Assembly (NCBI GenBank): GCA_009733575.1 | Contig: ML769580.1 | Coordinates: 62,001-126,000, forward strand | Reading direction: 5' to 3' | Length of the DNA: 64,000 nt | DNA from: Gymnopus androsaceus JB14 | Taxonomy: Eukaryota; Basidiomycota; Agaricomycetes; Agaricales; Omphalotaceae | In this document: one piece after another, positions 24,231-37,072 of the stretch | Layout: every line of letters starts with the position of its first letter | Position numbering within the stretch: the stretch's first letter is position 1 | Translations under genes and position numbers: made by a program | Notes under the pieces: model-generated | What the model saw: the letters and a program-made list of their open reading frames with translations, nothing else | Databases searched by the model: none | What the model was told of the DNA's origin: nothing

Positions 24231-25837
24231 GGCGCGCGACCAAGACAAGTCGCGAGGCGCTGAATGAGCGCTCGCGATATTCTTTTTCTTTTCTTACCAC
24301 CATGTTCGCTGCTCGTACCACAATCGCTACTGTTGACTGGGAGGATCGAATACCAATGCATAAGTTCGCCAAACCTTGTACCTGAACCGTGAAATACAAA
24401 CCTTTGTTCATAAAGCTATCCAAAGTCCCAACATCAGCACCCGTACCGCGCCAACTTCCCTCCCCGGTCAAACGGATTGGAGCCTACAGTACCGCGCGGT
24501 CGATCAACGTGTTTGTAGATTTGCTTGAGATGAGAGAGTGGAGGATTGAGCTCGGGGCTGTTGAAGGGTTCGAGGCCATGGTCACTTTTCTTCTCCGTTT
24601 TCGTTTTCGGTTTGTTTCTTAACAACAGTTTTTTCTAAAGCAACATTGTCAATTCTGTGACCTTTTACCAACAGCTTCACTCCCCTTAGCGATCTCATCC
24701 GGACGCGTACAGTACTCAACGCTAAACATTCGAGGTTCCGGCCAGGCTAAACTTTCAATTCTTACATCAATCGTCAATCGTGTTATCTAGAACAAGCATT
24801 AACTTCCGGCTCGGCCTCAGGTGCCTCCTCGAGTTGGAACGTTAACCCTCACTCAGAGGAAGTCATGCCGGCATGGAATCAGCTCCGGGACAAAACAAAC
24901 TCTCTGGTCGGTATCCAAATCTAGGTCTGGCTCTTCTCAACACTAGCAATACCCCCCGTCGTCTGTCTTCCCAAGAATCGTGTTCGTTACATTTCTATCG
25001 ACAATACCTTCACCTGCGTAAAATCACTCCTGCTCTCCCTGGACCCTCGTCGTCTTCAAAATGATGTCGCAATACTCGAGGTGGATGTTTTGGATATATA
25101 TATTGGGGCCGACAGTTTTCTCGGACGGGTCATTTGTGATGATACGTTCTGACGGCTGACGGGACGCACTTGATCAATTGGTTGCTCCGTACGCCTTTGT
25201 ACACTGCTCGTACGTAGTAGGCTTATTCATCGAGATTCAAGGGTTCATTGGATTTCAAACCCGAATCTAACTAAGCTCGACGTCGCAATAACGAATTGGG
25301 CTCGGTACTACGTTCTCGGAATCCGCATGAAGAGGATGAAGACTATATTTTCCTGGGTATCTGGAGGAATTAAGCTAGTTTGTGTTTAGGCTCGAGCGGG
25401 TTGGATCGGATTCTGGAGGCGAAGGGCTGGCGAGTTTGGCACTTGGGTATAGACTCGATTTCCATAAACGGTATTCTCCGAGTCTTCCTTGCTCTTCCTC
25501 AAATGATATAAATAGCACGCAATACTGTGATCGTTGAAGGCCTATTTGCGTATGGTGTTTTCGCCTCCCCGTAAAGCATATAACACCCACAGCTTTTGTA
25601 GTCTTCATTCTTTTCGCTGTCGTGTGACTTAATGGTTCGGTGGGATCTTGCTGCGATCAGGTTGATAGCGCTCAAGAGTTCGGATAAGTAGCGCTCAAGA
25701 GTGATAAGGGCTTCTATAGCCCGCGATGGGTTGGTTGGTCTCGCTATCCCAATTAGAGCCCGTAGCCGTCTGGGAGCCGAGGCGGAAAGCGAGACTACTT
25801 CTACCCCAAAATGACTCGTGAGTTTTGAGAAATTCCG
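24231..25837. other. Intergenic and degenerate region
   Basis: The first few dozen bases still match the 5' flank of cyclin C copy 1, then similarity ends. A minus-strand stretch at about 24400-24585 starts MASNPSTAPSSILHSLISSK and continues in a shifted frame with WRGTGADVGTLDSFMNKGLY. It looks like the eroded first exon of a gene I do not recognise. Around 24940-25260 there is a diverged third copy of sequence also seen at 12840-13110 and 17640-17850. Nothing else is supported. Confidence 0.35.
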
Positions 25838-28800
25838 ATGTCGCCCTCAAGTATTGATTCTTCTCAAAGAGCATTCTTCCTGATTCCTTCATGTGCCGTG
25901 GCTGCCTCTGCCGTCCTACTGCTCCTGCACATCTCTATCTTGCGATTGACGCGTTCTCAAGGTGATTCGGTTGTCCCAGATTGGCCAAATTTCTGTCCTT
26001 GGAGGTCCAGTCATCTTTGGATATTATCTTGTTCGACTCATGGCGTGTTTCGCGCTCAGTGGAATCACCATCGTACAATTAGTGGATGGAGAGAAGGAAC
26101 GATGGACCTACATTGCCTTGTTATGCATTTTTGTGTGTTACTTCAGTTATACATTCCTTTATTATCACTCAATTTTGGTATCGCAGCTCTATTCGACAAT
26201 ATTGGCACTCGTATCTGTTCTTGCTAATTGGAGGTGGAGCTACAATTCCGTCCGACATCTGAACACCGTTCTTTGCGCTACACTAGCCGTATATGCATAT
26301 CGGGACATTTATCCGCTCGGGACATTTGCACTGACTCCTCAAGATAAGGACGAAGGTTCGCTTCTTTGGGCCAAAATATCGTTGCTAGCTCTTGCAGGCG
26401 TTATCATCCCACTTACTGTTCCACGAAAATACATCCCTGTTGACCCCAAGGTTCGTTACGACTGTGAGAGATTTCACTCATAGCCTTCACATCCGAATCA
26501 ACAGACAGACATCTGCGTTTATGCTGACGGGTCCGATATCAAGTTCACCGTATGACGATCTTCCACCTCTATCAGACTACGATTACGCCGATTACCTGAC
26601 GAAACGAAGTTTTCATGTACGTTCTGTGTCTTCTTTTGCTGCATTTTATCCTGAGGTTCTATTCTGCAGCATTTTGATCCCACTGTTGTTGTCAAGCGTA
26701 GAAATGCCTTTTTCTCCATTCTTCGGGTATTCGCCAATGAAATCGCTGTACTGTCTGTTCTTGTTGTGCTTCAGGCCAGTTTGGAATTTACGACTCCTAT
26801 CGGTGTTAAAAATCTTCTAGAGTTTGTATAATTTCGTGGTGAAAGTACCCTCTTGTGCTGAGTTTACCTTTCACACATAGATATCTCGAAACTAAGGGCG
26901 TCGACGCCTTCTTCAAGCCCTGGGTCTGGATTGTTGGGATTTTCATCAGTCGAATGCTGCAAACAATGGCATCTGAAATCTACCTATACATCAGCGTATG
27001 CGTTTGATTTTTTTGTGAAATGTAAATCATGGCTCACTGTTTTCGTAGACGCGCCAAGTCGTGCAGGCGAAAGCGATCCTCACAGAGACCATTCTCGAGC
27101 ACGCTCTTAGGATACGTGTCAAAGCAGAGACATCTGACGAAGAATCATTTGGCCCTTCTCCCTCGGTTTCTGGGACCGCAGCGCCTCTTTCAGATGAAAC
27201 AACTACTTCTGAGAGTGGAACAAGTAGCCCTGCAGATGAAGGAGATGAACAAACTTTACACTCTGCTACTCCGTCAGACGCTCGTTCTGGGGACGCGACT
27301 CTCCAGGCGGGCTCGTCCAGCGCCTCCAGGCGAACCTCTGCTTCAAATCTTCAAAAAGACGCTGGCAACGCAAATTCAACGGTTCCCGAACTTGTGCCTC
27401 CTCTATCGATCGATGACACCGATAAAACCGAAAGCTGAAACAAAGAATATTCTAGGCAAAGTAAACAACCTTATTACCACTGACATGCAGAATATCATGG
27501 ATGGAAGGGATGTTTTGCGTCTGGTCATACAGTTGCCCATCCAAATCACTCTTTGCGTATTTTTCTTATACAAGGTTCTAGGATGGAGGTGGTTCGTTTC
27601 TATTATTTTTGAAGACATTCTCATCTTCTTTTCTAGTGCATTTGTCGGCTTAACCATCAACATTTTATTTTTCCCTCTTCCAAGCCTATTCACAAAGATG
27701 ATTCGAACCAGACAGAAGATCAGGATGATGAAAACCGATGCCCATATACAAATGGTGACCGAGAGTATGTCTTTTACGAGCTCCCCGGGAACATTACTGA
27801 ACCGCGACTTTAGCCATGGCCGTGATGCGATTGATCAAAGTTTGTGGATGGGAGACGTTGATGAATTCCAGGATTAAAGAAGTGCGAGAAGAAGAGCTCT
27901 CCTACATCTGCAAGCTTCGCCTACTCGAGCTAGCTACCGGAATAACGAGGTGGCTTTTATAGCATTTCGATCAAGTTCAACAATCGTCTCATTTATATCT
28001 TTCTCTCAAGTTATATGTATGTATATATTGATTTAGTGGCGATGTATTATTGTTGAGCTTACTTCTTCAACAGTGTCAGTACGAGCGTATGGCGTGCAAC
28101 AACGTTTCATCGAAGAGTCGCTCACACGAATTAATTATTATTCGCGTCCTTCTCGGTGTGTTTTACAATCTTAATCGCTGGATCGATGTTCGGCTCGACC
28201 TCCTTGGAAATATATTCTCTGCAGGCCTAGCTGCCTATCTAGTATACTTCTGCGGTCAAACAGCTTCTAACACTGGGTTCTCTCTCGATCTCGCAGGTAA
28301 GATCGTTCTTTCTTTCCCACTTCGCTTGTTTTGATTCGTCCGCAGTTCTATTTACAAGCTCCATACTCCACTATATTCGCATCATTATGATTTTCAAATC
28401 AAGACTAACAGGGTTTTTTTGTGTTGTATGTGAAGGATCCTCGCTCATCTCTACCTCAAGTCTGGAGCGCATCAATGCCTATATCGAGATCGAGCAAGAA
28501 CCCAGACCAACGAGGGGGGTGTTCCTCCTGCATACTGGCCATCGAGTGGAAAAGTTGAATGCAAGATACTCGCCAGGTGGTCCACAGGTGCTACAAGATA
28601 TCAACTTCCATGTCAAATCGGGCGAACGTATCGGTGTCGGTACGTATTAAAATCGGTTAACAGACGTATCTTAACATTTAGTCAAGTCTGGCGTACGGGT
28701 TCCGGCAAGGTAGGTAGTGTCACTAGCTCAATGCGCATTGCTGAACGTTATTTACAGAGCACTTTGATGTTGTCCCTCCTCAGATGCATCTATACCGGTG

Positions 28801-29625
28801 GCGAAGTGTATCTCGACGGTATTCCAATTTCAACTCTCAATCTAGACAATTTGAGAACCAAGATCACAATCATCCCTCAGATTGTATGTGTTTCTATTAG
28901 CTAGACTTCTCTCTAATCCAACACAGCCAGAGCTTCTAAGCGGTACTGTTAGACGGAACCTCGATCCTTTCGACCAGTATGACGATGCTGGATTGTATGA
29001 TGCACTACGCTTGGCAGGTCTGTATTCCTGTTCAAAGCGAAGATGAAGATGCTCGCATTGGATCGCATTGGATTGGACACTGCTATTGCAAGCGGAGGAG
29101 GTAATTTATCCATTGGGCAGCGTCAAATTCTCGCTCTCGCCCGAGCATGGTTCGCGAAAGCAAACTGCTTATCTTGGATGAAGGTCAGATTAATCCACTT
29201 GATATTACGATGTCTTTTTGACTCGGTTTCTGCAACAGCAACTTCGGCCATCGACTACAAAACGGACGCCGTCATCCAGTCCTCGCTTCGGCATGAGCTC
29301 AAAGGTGATGTTACTTTGATCACTGTCGCTCACCGTTTACAGACAATCATGGACGCTGATAAGATTGTGAGTGGATCGTTTCCCCGTAGTGAAACGTCTA
29401 ATGATTATTGGACAGATGGTCTTGGATGCAGGAAGGATTGTAAGCACGTTTTCTTTCTCATTGAACCTTTGAAACTTATGGGTGCGCATCGATGTATTCT
29501 AGGTTGAATACGATTCTCCAAAAGAATTACTGAATAACAAGGCAGGACACCTCATAGCTTTAGTGGATGAATCTGCCAATAAAGAGCATTTGCACCAGAT
29601 GGCTGAAGGAATTGATCCTATATGA
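25838..29625 (+). pseudogene. ABCC/MRP-type ABC transporter, decayed, first NBD deleted
   Basis: The exons follow an ABCC exporter. The N-terminal membrane helices run from MSPSSIDSSQRAFFLIPS. The linker is PPLSDYDYADYLTKRSF, and the first membrane domain includes EHALRIRVKAETSD, NLITTDMQNIMDGRDVLR and REEELSYICKLRLLELATG. After 27957 the sequence jumps to SVRAYGVQQRFIEESLTRIN in the second membrane domain, so NBD1 and the start of TMD2 (several hundred residues) are missing. NBD2 remains: Walker A RTGSGK split by an intron, Q-loop IIPQ, signature SIGQRQ (normally SGGQ-like), ATSAID after Walker B, and the H-loop AHRLQT. Frameshifts lie near 27430, near 28160 and at about 29152 (one base lost before Walker B). 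The gene is dead. Confidence 0.8.
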
Positions 29626-30976
29626 GAAAATGGTAGCTTGAGCATTAAGGCTTGTTGATAGACTGTAACAGAGTTCAGTCTGGGGACCTATGGATTGTTG
29701 ATAAGGCAGGGAAGGTACAGTGAGCAAATGGATATCTTGATTCATGGAGAAGAGAAATGAACTCATCATATCCAGAACTCAACACAAAACTTGCACCTAT
29801 ACTCATCTCTGGCCAAGGTTACAACTTCCGTTGCGTAGTCAAGCACTGTCTGTTCATCATCTCCATACGTACTGTATGTGCTTGCGCATGCTAGCTCATC
29901 ATCAGCGACAGAATCGAAACAAAGCGATTACTAAACTAAAACGTTATGTATGGAAATTAAATTCGGCTTAGAATTTGTGGTATCGAACTCTTTACTCTTT
30001 GCACTACCTAATACTCAATTGTATTTGGATATTCTCTGACAAAAAGCAAAGTCATAAGTGCGAAATGGGCCAATTGCATTTCAAGAAAGCAATAACATGG
30101 ATACAAATGAAGATGTACAGTAAAAAATCCATCAGACAAACACCCATCTCCCTGACAAGTTTTCTAAGTCACTCTTGCAAGGACCCAGAAAACGAGCCAA
30201 ACGTCCTCGAAACTCTCGAAAAGAGAGCCATGTTCTCAGTATGAGGAGAGAGCGCGAAGTATCATCGACTGGATTTGAAGAAGTGGCATTTGTAAAAATG
30301 CGAGACTCGGTCAGTTTCTATAAAAAGATCCTGATGAGTATGTTCTAAAGAAACAGGAAGATGGGCGACGCAATTTTATAGCTACTGGAGGTGGCGGTGC
30401 TGCACTTTTCTCGCGCACGGACCACTTTTGTCGTGTCGTTCACGTGCGGATGCACCAGTCTCGCGTCTCATACTAGGCCTATTGGACGCCCACTTAGAGA
30501 TTCCCGAGCACATCCTTTTGCAGTGCAAGCGCAGACGTTCTCTAAACGATCTTTGTAATTATATCTTGCGATGGTGGCCATCTGCATTAGATCCAATCCT
30601 GCCTTGCAAAAGGTAAAACTTCACCGAGCTCTCCACTTGCCGCGGACTCTATTTCGTCTCTTGCAGCTTTCGCCCCTTCTTAAGATCGAGGCTCGCCTCT
30701 CTACAGCATCCACGGTCGAATTTTCAAGTCAAGTTCCGGTCCTTGGATTAAAATACTGTCTTTTCGCAATCTTTAGGTTAGTGAGCTGGACATATCGGCG
30801 CCAATACAGCTTTTTCATCAAGTCTGCGAAAGCCTTGTATCTTGCTATTTTTCCCTTCAAGCTGTCCTTCAAAGTGTCCGCTAAAGTGTCATTCGAGGTG
30901 CCCTTCCAAGTTCTAATATGGGTGCCTCAGCCAACGCCCCCATTGCCAGGATATTTGGCGCTATCTTGCTGCTAAC
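29626..30976. other. Intergenic region with duplicated KRE9-like upstream sequence
   Basis: No gene is supported from 29626 to about 30400. From about 30770 the sequence matches the end of unit Y2 and the region before the KRE9-like gene at 18604, including repeated short stretches built on CTTCAAAGTGTC. Confidence 0.45.
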
Positions 30977-30984
30977 TATAAAAA
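30977..30984 (+). promoter_or_regulatory. TATA box of KRE9-like gene, copy 2
   Basis: A TATAAAAA match, 50 bases before the ATG at 31034, at the same place as in copy 1. Confidence 0.55.
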
Positions 30985-31033
30985 CGGCAACGTACCTCTT
31001 TACTCGTCATTCAAGTCCTTCTCATCCTGAAGC

Positions 31034-31537
31034 ATGTCTCTCAAATCCAGGCGAACGCATTGAACTTCGTATCTTCCTCCATAATCATTACTCAATACAG
31101 TGTTCTCGCAATCGTTGCCTATGCCATGCTGCCATTTGTGGCGAGCCTCAGCGATCTGACCGTACCAACAACCAATAACGCTCTCAATCCGGTTATCGTC
31201 ACTTGGGTTTCTGAAGCCATCGATCAGTAAGCACCTTTTCCATCTTCTTTGGTGGACGCTCACGCCTTCGTGGCTGTAAAGGCCTTTCACGCTCACTCTT
31301 ATGCATGATGAATTCATGCCGGTCTTGCTCACTGCGGTTCAACTAATCAATCCAGCGCTCAATGCAGTCACTGTGATGTTTCCTGCCACGAGTCCCAGCG
31401 GGTACGCGTCTCATACTACTCAGCGTCTTCCGAGTCAGTTCTTACGAAACCCGTTATTTAGTGGTGGGTACTGGTTGCGAGCTGACGCTTTGCTCAATAC
31501 GGAAGCTGTATCCAACCAGTTTTCTATCACCAATTGA
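31034..31537 (+). CDS. KRE9/Ser-Thr-rich-type secreted protein, copy 2
   Basis: Four exons (31034-31050, 31101-31226, 31282-31401, 31462-31537) encode about 112 residues. The signal-like start is MSLKSSVLAIVAYAMLPFVA, then LTVPTTNNALNPVIVTWVSE, PFTLTLM, INPALNAVTVMFP and YWLRADALLN...FSITN. Length, order and splice positions equal those of copy 1 at 18604. The first intron starts GCGAAC where copy 1 has GTGAAC. It is therefore either a functional GC-AG intron or a weakened donor. If unspliced, the frame hits TGA after nine codons. All other introns are GT-AG. A secreted surface protein is the best guess. Confidence 0.55.
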
Positions 31538-33625
31538 GGCTTTGGAACTCTTGCTATATAGTGAATGCCTTGTACTTGGAATAAATGGGCTGACCACGAA
31601 ATAGTGAGACGATGTGTTTGGTAGCTCAAGCCCTTTTGCACCGAGTTAATCCCCCTCCAGTGAATTCAACAGTTGCAGCAAAGTTGAATCGGATATGTAG
31701 TATCGTGAGTTCCAATTTGTTGCATAAAGATACCCTAAAAAGCGAGGATGTCGAGAACATTGCGGAGCATCTGGACGCGCATTAATATTGGCGGGATTTG
31801 ATGAGTTCGTAACAAGATGACTTACTCTGTTGTTCAAAGGCTGAATTTAGGATGCGTATCAAGTGTCACCGTGACGTTGGTGTACTCGGTATCATAGCCC
31901 CACTGAATCGTAGGCATGGCTTTTATTTCATAGGAACATGCTTTCCGTGGAACTCAAACCCGTATACAAGCTCATTCAGGTGCGAAATAGTGAGAGCATT
32001 GGACGACTCGGAGCTACTACTCCAGTGTTTCAAGGAACCCGGGAGGATGTAGAGCAGGAAATGAGTGACGTATGGAAACCTATGCAAAGTGAGAACGATG
32101 CGCCAATGAGTCACCGCGTTTAATGAGGCCATGAAGGAGAAGTATTGCAATGACGTTGCGCGAAAAACAATGCAAGGATCAAGCAAGGATGTTCAAGGAT
32201 TAAAATTCTGAGATTCAAGTACTGTTACTATAATTACGGTATGCTCTAATACAATCAAGTCATTTCGCGTTCATTCGGCCCCTATTTACAGCAGTTAAGC
32301 GCCGCTCCTAAGGCTTAAGCGCCAACTGACCCCTAAACCTCCTAATATCGATCTTGCACGCACCGTGAACTGCGTACAATTAAAACTGTGTTGAGGTAAT
32401 CATAATGAGTTCTATATAATATAAGCTTGAAAGCTTGACAGTCGACGGTGTTCCTTTCGCTGGCTACATCAAGGATGTAGTTCCAGTAGGCTGCACGTTC
32501 ACTGCCAGATATCATCATGAATGATAGCGTGCACTGTACGAATGCAGTTACTGGACAGCGACTGTCGAGTCGAGTCTTCAACGTCTTTTTTAATTTAATT
32601 TTACCAGAGTTGACCAAGTGACCGGATTCAAATCATGCGTTAAATAAATAAACAAAGATGGCGGGTACTATTAAAAGCAGGTGTAAATCGACTTTGAGCT
32701 CTGAGCGACCTTTTGCCTGTTGATGCTCTCATTCAGACTCGGGGTTACTTCTCATCCTCCCAAAAAGTATCCAGTCAGCAGCGCTCGCATTCATTGACCT
32801 TTGACATTAGTGAGGATTCAGAGCATGACGACAAAGAACAGAGTGGTAAAAAGAAAAGAAACTAGTTCCTACCCACATCGGAGCCTACGCAGACTGCACT
32901 TCCAGGCTGCCTCCAGGTCCCAATGCGACCGAGTCAGAGAAGAAAGCATACAAACGGTACCTTAGTACTGTGGTTGCGCGAAAGAATCGGCAGCATAAGC
33001 TCGAGCACTAGAGGCAAAAGTAAGTAGAGGAGCAGGAGAAATATAAGTATGTGGAAAACGAGGTGCAAAGTTTTGCAGGAGATACTGAACAGTCGTGATC
33101 TTGCTTTTAACTTTGAAGAAGACTCGGAGTCGGGGAAAGAGGGAAATTAATACTGAATTAATTGATTGTGGTACTGTACTTCTGTCCTTGGTGCATGATA
33201 GTGTTGGTTGTAGAATTTTTTGATCGAGTTGAAACTTCTCGCAACGGCCTAAAAATTATTCACTCCCGGCGCGGCGATACCCTATTGATACCCTATGGGA
33301 CCTCTCTCGGGCTCAACATCCCGAGATCGCACCGTAGAAAGATAGTATCTCACTTCCTTCAATCTACCGCTGCAAAAAAAAAAAAGCTTTCAATTGGCCT
33401 CCTTGATGCATATTCTCCGTGTATGTACAAGAAATACCTTGTACCTAAGCTTGGCATCATATTGGCCGAAGATTTTGCAAAAACTAGTACTAGTCGCGAC
33501 AACGCTCAGCCTCTCTGGTGCCTCTTTCACAATATCATACACCTACAAGTTTTTACGATGAAGATCCGTTGTGAATGTGTTAAAACTTAAAAGCTTCTAG
33601 TTCATATCTCGAAAATCAAACTCAG
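31538..33625. other. Intergenic region with repeat shared with 56606-57130
   Basis: No gene is supported. Around 32800-33010 a plus-strand stretch reads like the remnant of an acidic and basic-rich frame with stops. From about 33085 to the xylanase start the sequence is repeated at 56606-57130, as part of a larger duplication that includes the xylanase 5' half. Confidence 0.4.
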
Positions 33626-35515
33626 ATGCTCGCGCTCTCGACCTCTTTCGTCTCTATAATGGTTTTCGTTTATGTCTCTGCTGCTCAGTCAGTGGCACCG
33701 ATATATGGACAATGTAACTCTCGTTTTTCGATGACTACTAAACCTTGACGCTTGTTCTTTTTCTTTAGGTGGAGGACTCACTTGGAATGGCCCGACTGTA
33801 CTATTCATATCCCTATTTAGATATATGTATGCTCATTTTAATCACCTAGACATGCGCAGTAGGATCGACCTGCGTTAAAGAAAATGACTACTTCTCGAAC
33901 TGTTTCCCTGTAGGTCTTTCGGAAGAATTTTCCTTGAACTTCAAGTTGCTGAATTCATCCACGTTTGGTTTAGCTCTCAACTGCGTATACCCCAGCCAAC
34001 GCTGCAGCGCAAGCTGCAGGAAAGTTATACTTTGGATCAGCAACAGATGCTTCGGAATTTACTAGCAGTGATTATTACTACTCGTATTATTTGAAGCAGC
34101 TCGGGCAGCTTACGCCTGAAAACAGTATGAACTGGGTAATGAACATTCAATGTTTCCAACCTGAGAATGGAATTTAATTTTGCACCTATTTAGAATGCTA
34201 CTGAGCCTGAACAGGGTGTTTTTACCTTTGCTGGAGGTGATGCTGTTGTAGGTTACGCCCAAAGCAATTCGCAGTTGGTACGAGGTCAGTTGTAACTTTT
34301 CTTTGTGGCTCCCCGATCCATTGATTTCTTTTTTTCTTTTTGAAAGGGTACAATTGTGTTTGGTATAACCAGCTTCCCAACTGGTTAGCCAATGGTGTTT
34401 TCACTGTGGCAGAGCTTACCGAAATAGTTCAAACCCATTGTGGCACACTCGTAGGTCATTATGAGGGACAAGTGCAAGTAGTATCAGATTTATTTGTTCG
34501 TACTTGATGCTTAATTTCTCTTCAGTTGTACGTTCCTAGTCTCCAAATTACGATTTCATGGCCTAACATTTTTCGATAGACAGCTGGGACGTAATTAATG
34601 AACCGTTCAACGACGATGGTACATGGAGATCTGATGTATTCTACAATACCCTTGGTACCTCATTTGTGTCAATCGCACTTGAAGCAGCCAGTGCCGCGGA
34701 TCCTAATGCCAAACTATACGTGAGTTTGCATTGAAGAACTTGTTTAACACACACCTGAGCTCATAGAACATTAGATCAACGACTACAACATTGAATTCGC
34801 CGGCCCAAAAGCCACCGCAATGATGGAGCTCATCCAGACTCTCAAAGCCTCAGGCGTTCCTATCCATGGCGTCGGTCTCCAGTGTCATTTTGTTTTAGGG
34901 CAGGTTCCAGATGATCTTCAGACAATAATGGAGCAGTTTGTTGCGCTAGGTGTCGAGGTTGCGATAACAGAGCTTGATATTCGAATGACTCTTCCTGCAA
35001 CCAATGAGCTCCTGATCCAGCAAAAGGCTGACTACCAAAGCGTTATTTCGGCATGTAATGCTGTACCAGATTGCGTTGGGGTAAGTTTCGACTTTTTATT
35101 CCTTAAAGCAGTGCTCCAACTGAGAACTCATGGGCTACATGTGTAGGTAACTGTCTGGGATTAGTACGTTTGGCTCTTGTCACTATATCTACATAAGTAT
35201 GCAACTGAAACGGCGTGAAATTTAGCACGGACAAGGTGAGCAAAATATGCTGGCATGGGCTATACGTTCTCAGTTTACATCGTTCTATCAGTACTCTTGG
35301 ATCCCAAGTGCATTTCCTGGACAAGGTGAAGGTAACATAGTATCTTATTCTGATCCAGCTCTGCGTTTAATGACATACCTCCTTCCTGCTCTTAGCCTGC
35401 CCCTGGGACTCGGTAAGTATCACCGCTATCAGTGTATTGCTTTCTGAACATTCCCTTCCAGAGTTATGTCCAAAAGCCTGCATACGATGGTATTATAGCG
35501 GGGTTTCAATCGTAG
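33626..35515 (+). CDS. GH10 endo-1,4-beta-xylanase with N-terminal CBM1
   Basis: A secreted xylan-degrading enzyme. The ATG at 33626 opens a signal peptide (MLALSTSFVSIMVFVYVSAA), then QSVAPIYGQCGGLTWNGPT and STCVKENDYFSNCFP, the two halves of a fungal cellulose-binding CBM1. A short Ala/Pro linker leads to the GH10 barrel: KLYFGSATDASEF, LTPENSMNW, NATEPEQGVFTFAGGDAVV, YNCVWYNQLPNWL, GHYEGQ, SWDVINEPFNDDGTW with the acid/base Glu, and AITELDIRM with the nucleophile Glu. It closes with GVTVWDYTDKYSWIP, ACPWDSSYVQKPAYDGIIAG and a stop at 35513-35515. At least nine introns are required. The CBM1 middle junction (about 33800-33855) and the one near 34480-34580 are not resolved. The 5' half is duplicated at 57131. 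Confidence 0.85.
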
Positions 35516-35641
35516 TCAATGTTTGAGTGCAGCGAATTGTTCATCAATTCTCTTACAAGAAACCTTGGACGTGAACACTGAGTGAATAGACTTATCGACA
35601 GTACAACTTTAGGTATTGTGCTGTGTACCGGAGACTAGGAA

Positions 35642-36589
35642 TCATTCCTGCAAGCTAGTCAGCTCAGCACACTCCTCTTCCCAATAAGGAGGGATAGTTT
35701 CGTAGGCAGTATCTTGAGCGACGCTAGTAATGAACGTCGCGGCGATACCACCTTCAACCATTTCCTGCATAAGCGAAGCGGGAAGAGTCGTAGGGCCGTC
35801 ATGAAGAATGACAATTTGCTGTCCGACAGGGTTCGTCGAGTCTATGACGAGTGAACTGGGCCAGCTAAGTAGAAAACGCATTATTACGGCTCGTGGATGA
35901 AACTATGCAGTTGACCTACTCGAAATCATCATAGAACTGTTCGGCAGTCACAATAAAATCGGCGATGGAAAAGTAGGATGTGTCGGCCACATTTGTACCC
36001 GGGTTGAGGATAACCTGAGAGTTGGTCAGACTCAATGAGATGAGGAAGGTATTTATTGGTAGACTCACGATAGAATCACTTGTGACGTCCGAGCGAACTT
36101 GTTCCGCATACGTCGTGTACTCGGCCAAAAACTCGCTTGTTGCAGAGGTTTCGTCGAAGAAGATACCAGATGGGCGGTACGTCGTTGGGAAGGCCATATA
36201 GGTTGCGATATCGGCGAGGACTTCTGATGAATCGCGTGTACCGTCACCCGTTAGAACGTAGCCAACGATTTTGACATTGTCACCAAGAGCAAGTAGCTTT
36301 GGAACACAGCCTGGTAGTTGGAGTCGAAATTGGATGGACCGCTATCAGGGTTTATGATAACGTAGAACAGGAGATTTGGGTTGGCGGTGATTCTGAAGGG
36401 GTACTTTGTGAGTACGTATGCCAGTTTGTGGGTTTATGGGAATACATACGAATCGAACAACGTAGTCCAAGCGGTACAGTCAGTGTCGGGATAGATGTAC
36501 AAAGGGAATATAGCCGCAGTGGGATACAACGCCTGAGCAGAAAGAAACAGGAGAGAAGCAGTAAAGAGTGACCTGAAGAACGTGAACAT
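35642..36589 (-). pseudogene. Spherulation-specific family 4 (spherulin-4-like) protein with a frameshift
   Basis: The ATG at 36587-36589 begins a signal peptide (MFTFFRSLFTASLLFLSAQA), then IFPLYIYPDTDCTAWTTLFD and YVIINPDSGPSNFDSNYQA, the family's front motifs. Then VKIVGYVLTGDGTRDSSEVL, PTTYRPSGIFFDETS and ILNPGTNVADTSYFSIADFI follow with good GT-AG introns. The protein ends after PPYWEEECAELTSLQE. The frame breaks at about 36312, where one base is missing between the NYQAV and PKLLALGDN parts. Everything else is intact, so this is either a very young null allele or a sequencing error. The function of these secreted or wall-associated proteins is not settled. The gene is divergent from RIB3. 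Confidence 0.75.
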
Positions 36590-37072
36590 GGCGAAAAACT
36601 ATCGTGTACCCTCCATCCCGAGTCCTTTATATGCTGGTCTGAAATCAATTCCATCTCGCAATTCACCCGCGGAAAGCCCATCTTGAGGGTGCAATAAGTT
36701 GAATTGGGGCCAGATTGTTACTCATGATCACTATTGATACCAGGTCCAGCACTTCACTTCAGAGGCCTGGAAACAGAAGCTGAAACGTCCAGCAATCGGG
36801 CTTGGTGGAAATTTTGAGTGTGATTTGGCCCGTCATTTATTTTGAGCATTCTCGCCTTTTAGAATGAGATCTTTCTCTCCTCCGATTCGGAGCCGGAATC
36901 GAAGGACTTAGAGAAGCTCGTAATATTGATGACAGCAGAAAGCGGGCAGACATTCCGACTTGCTCCTTCACTGTCAGCATCTCTTCACGATGATTAGCAA
37001 GCTCTAAAAACTGTTTTATAAAAGACGTTCAGTAACATTAAAGTCGCTCCCGGCACCATCTCGCAGACTCTC
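36590..37072. promoter_or_regulatory. Divergent promoter region, spherulin-4-like gene and RIB3
   Basis: A shared 483-bp intergenic region. A TATAAA element at 37017-37022 lies 50 bases before the RIB3 ATG. No clear TATA box was seen for the minus-strand gene. Confidence 0.45.

Noticed and set aside
26392..26820. A separate gene inside the ABC-transporter region
   Set aside because: Its meaningful parts are transporter exons read through their introns.
33162..33590. A 142-codon open frame upstream of the xylanase
   Set aside because: Random-looking composition, no homology recognised. The duplicate at 56700-57130 does not keep the frame. It is probably promoter and untranslated sequence.
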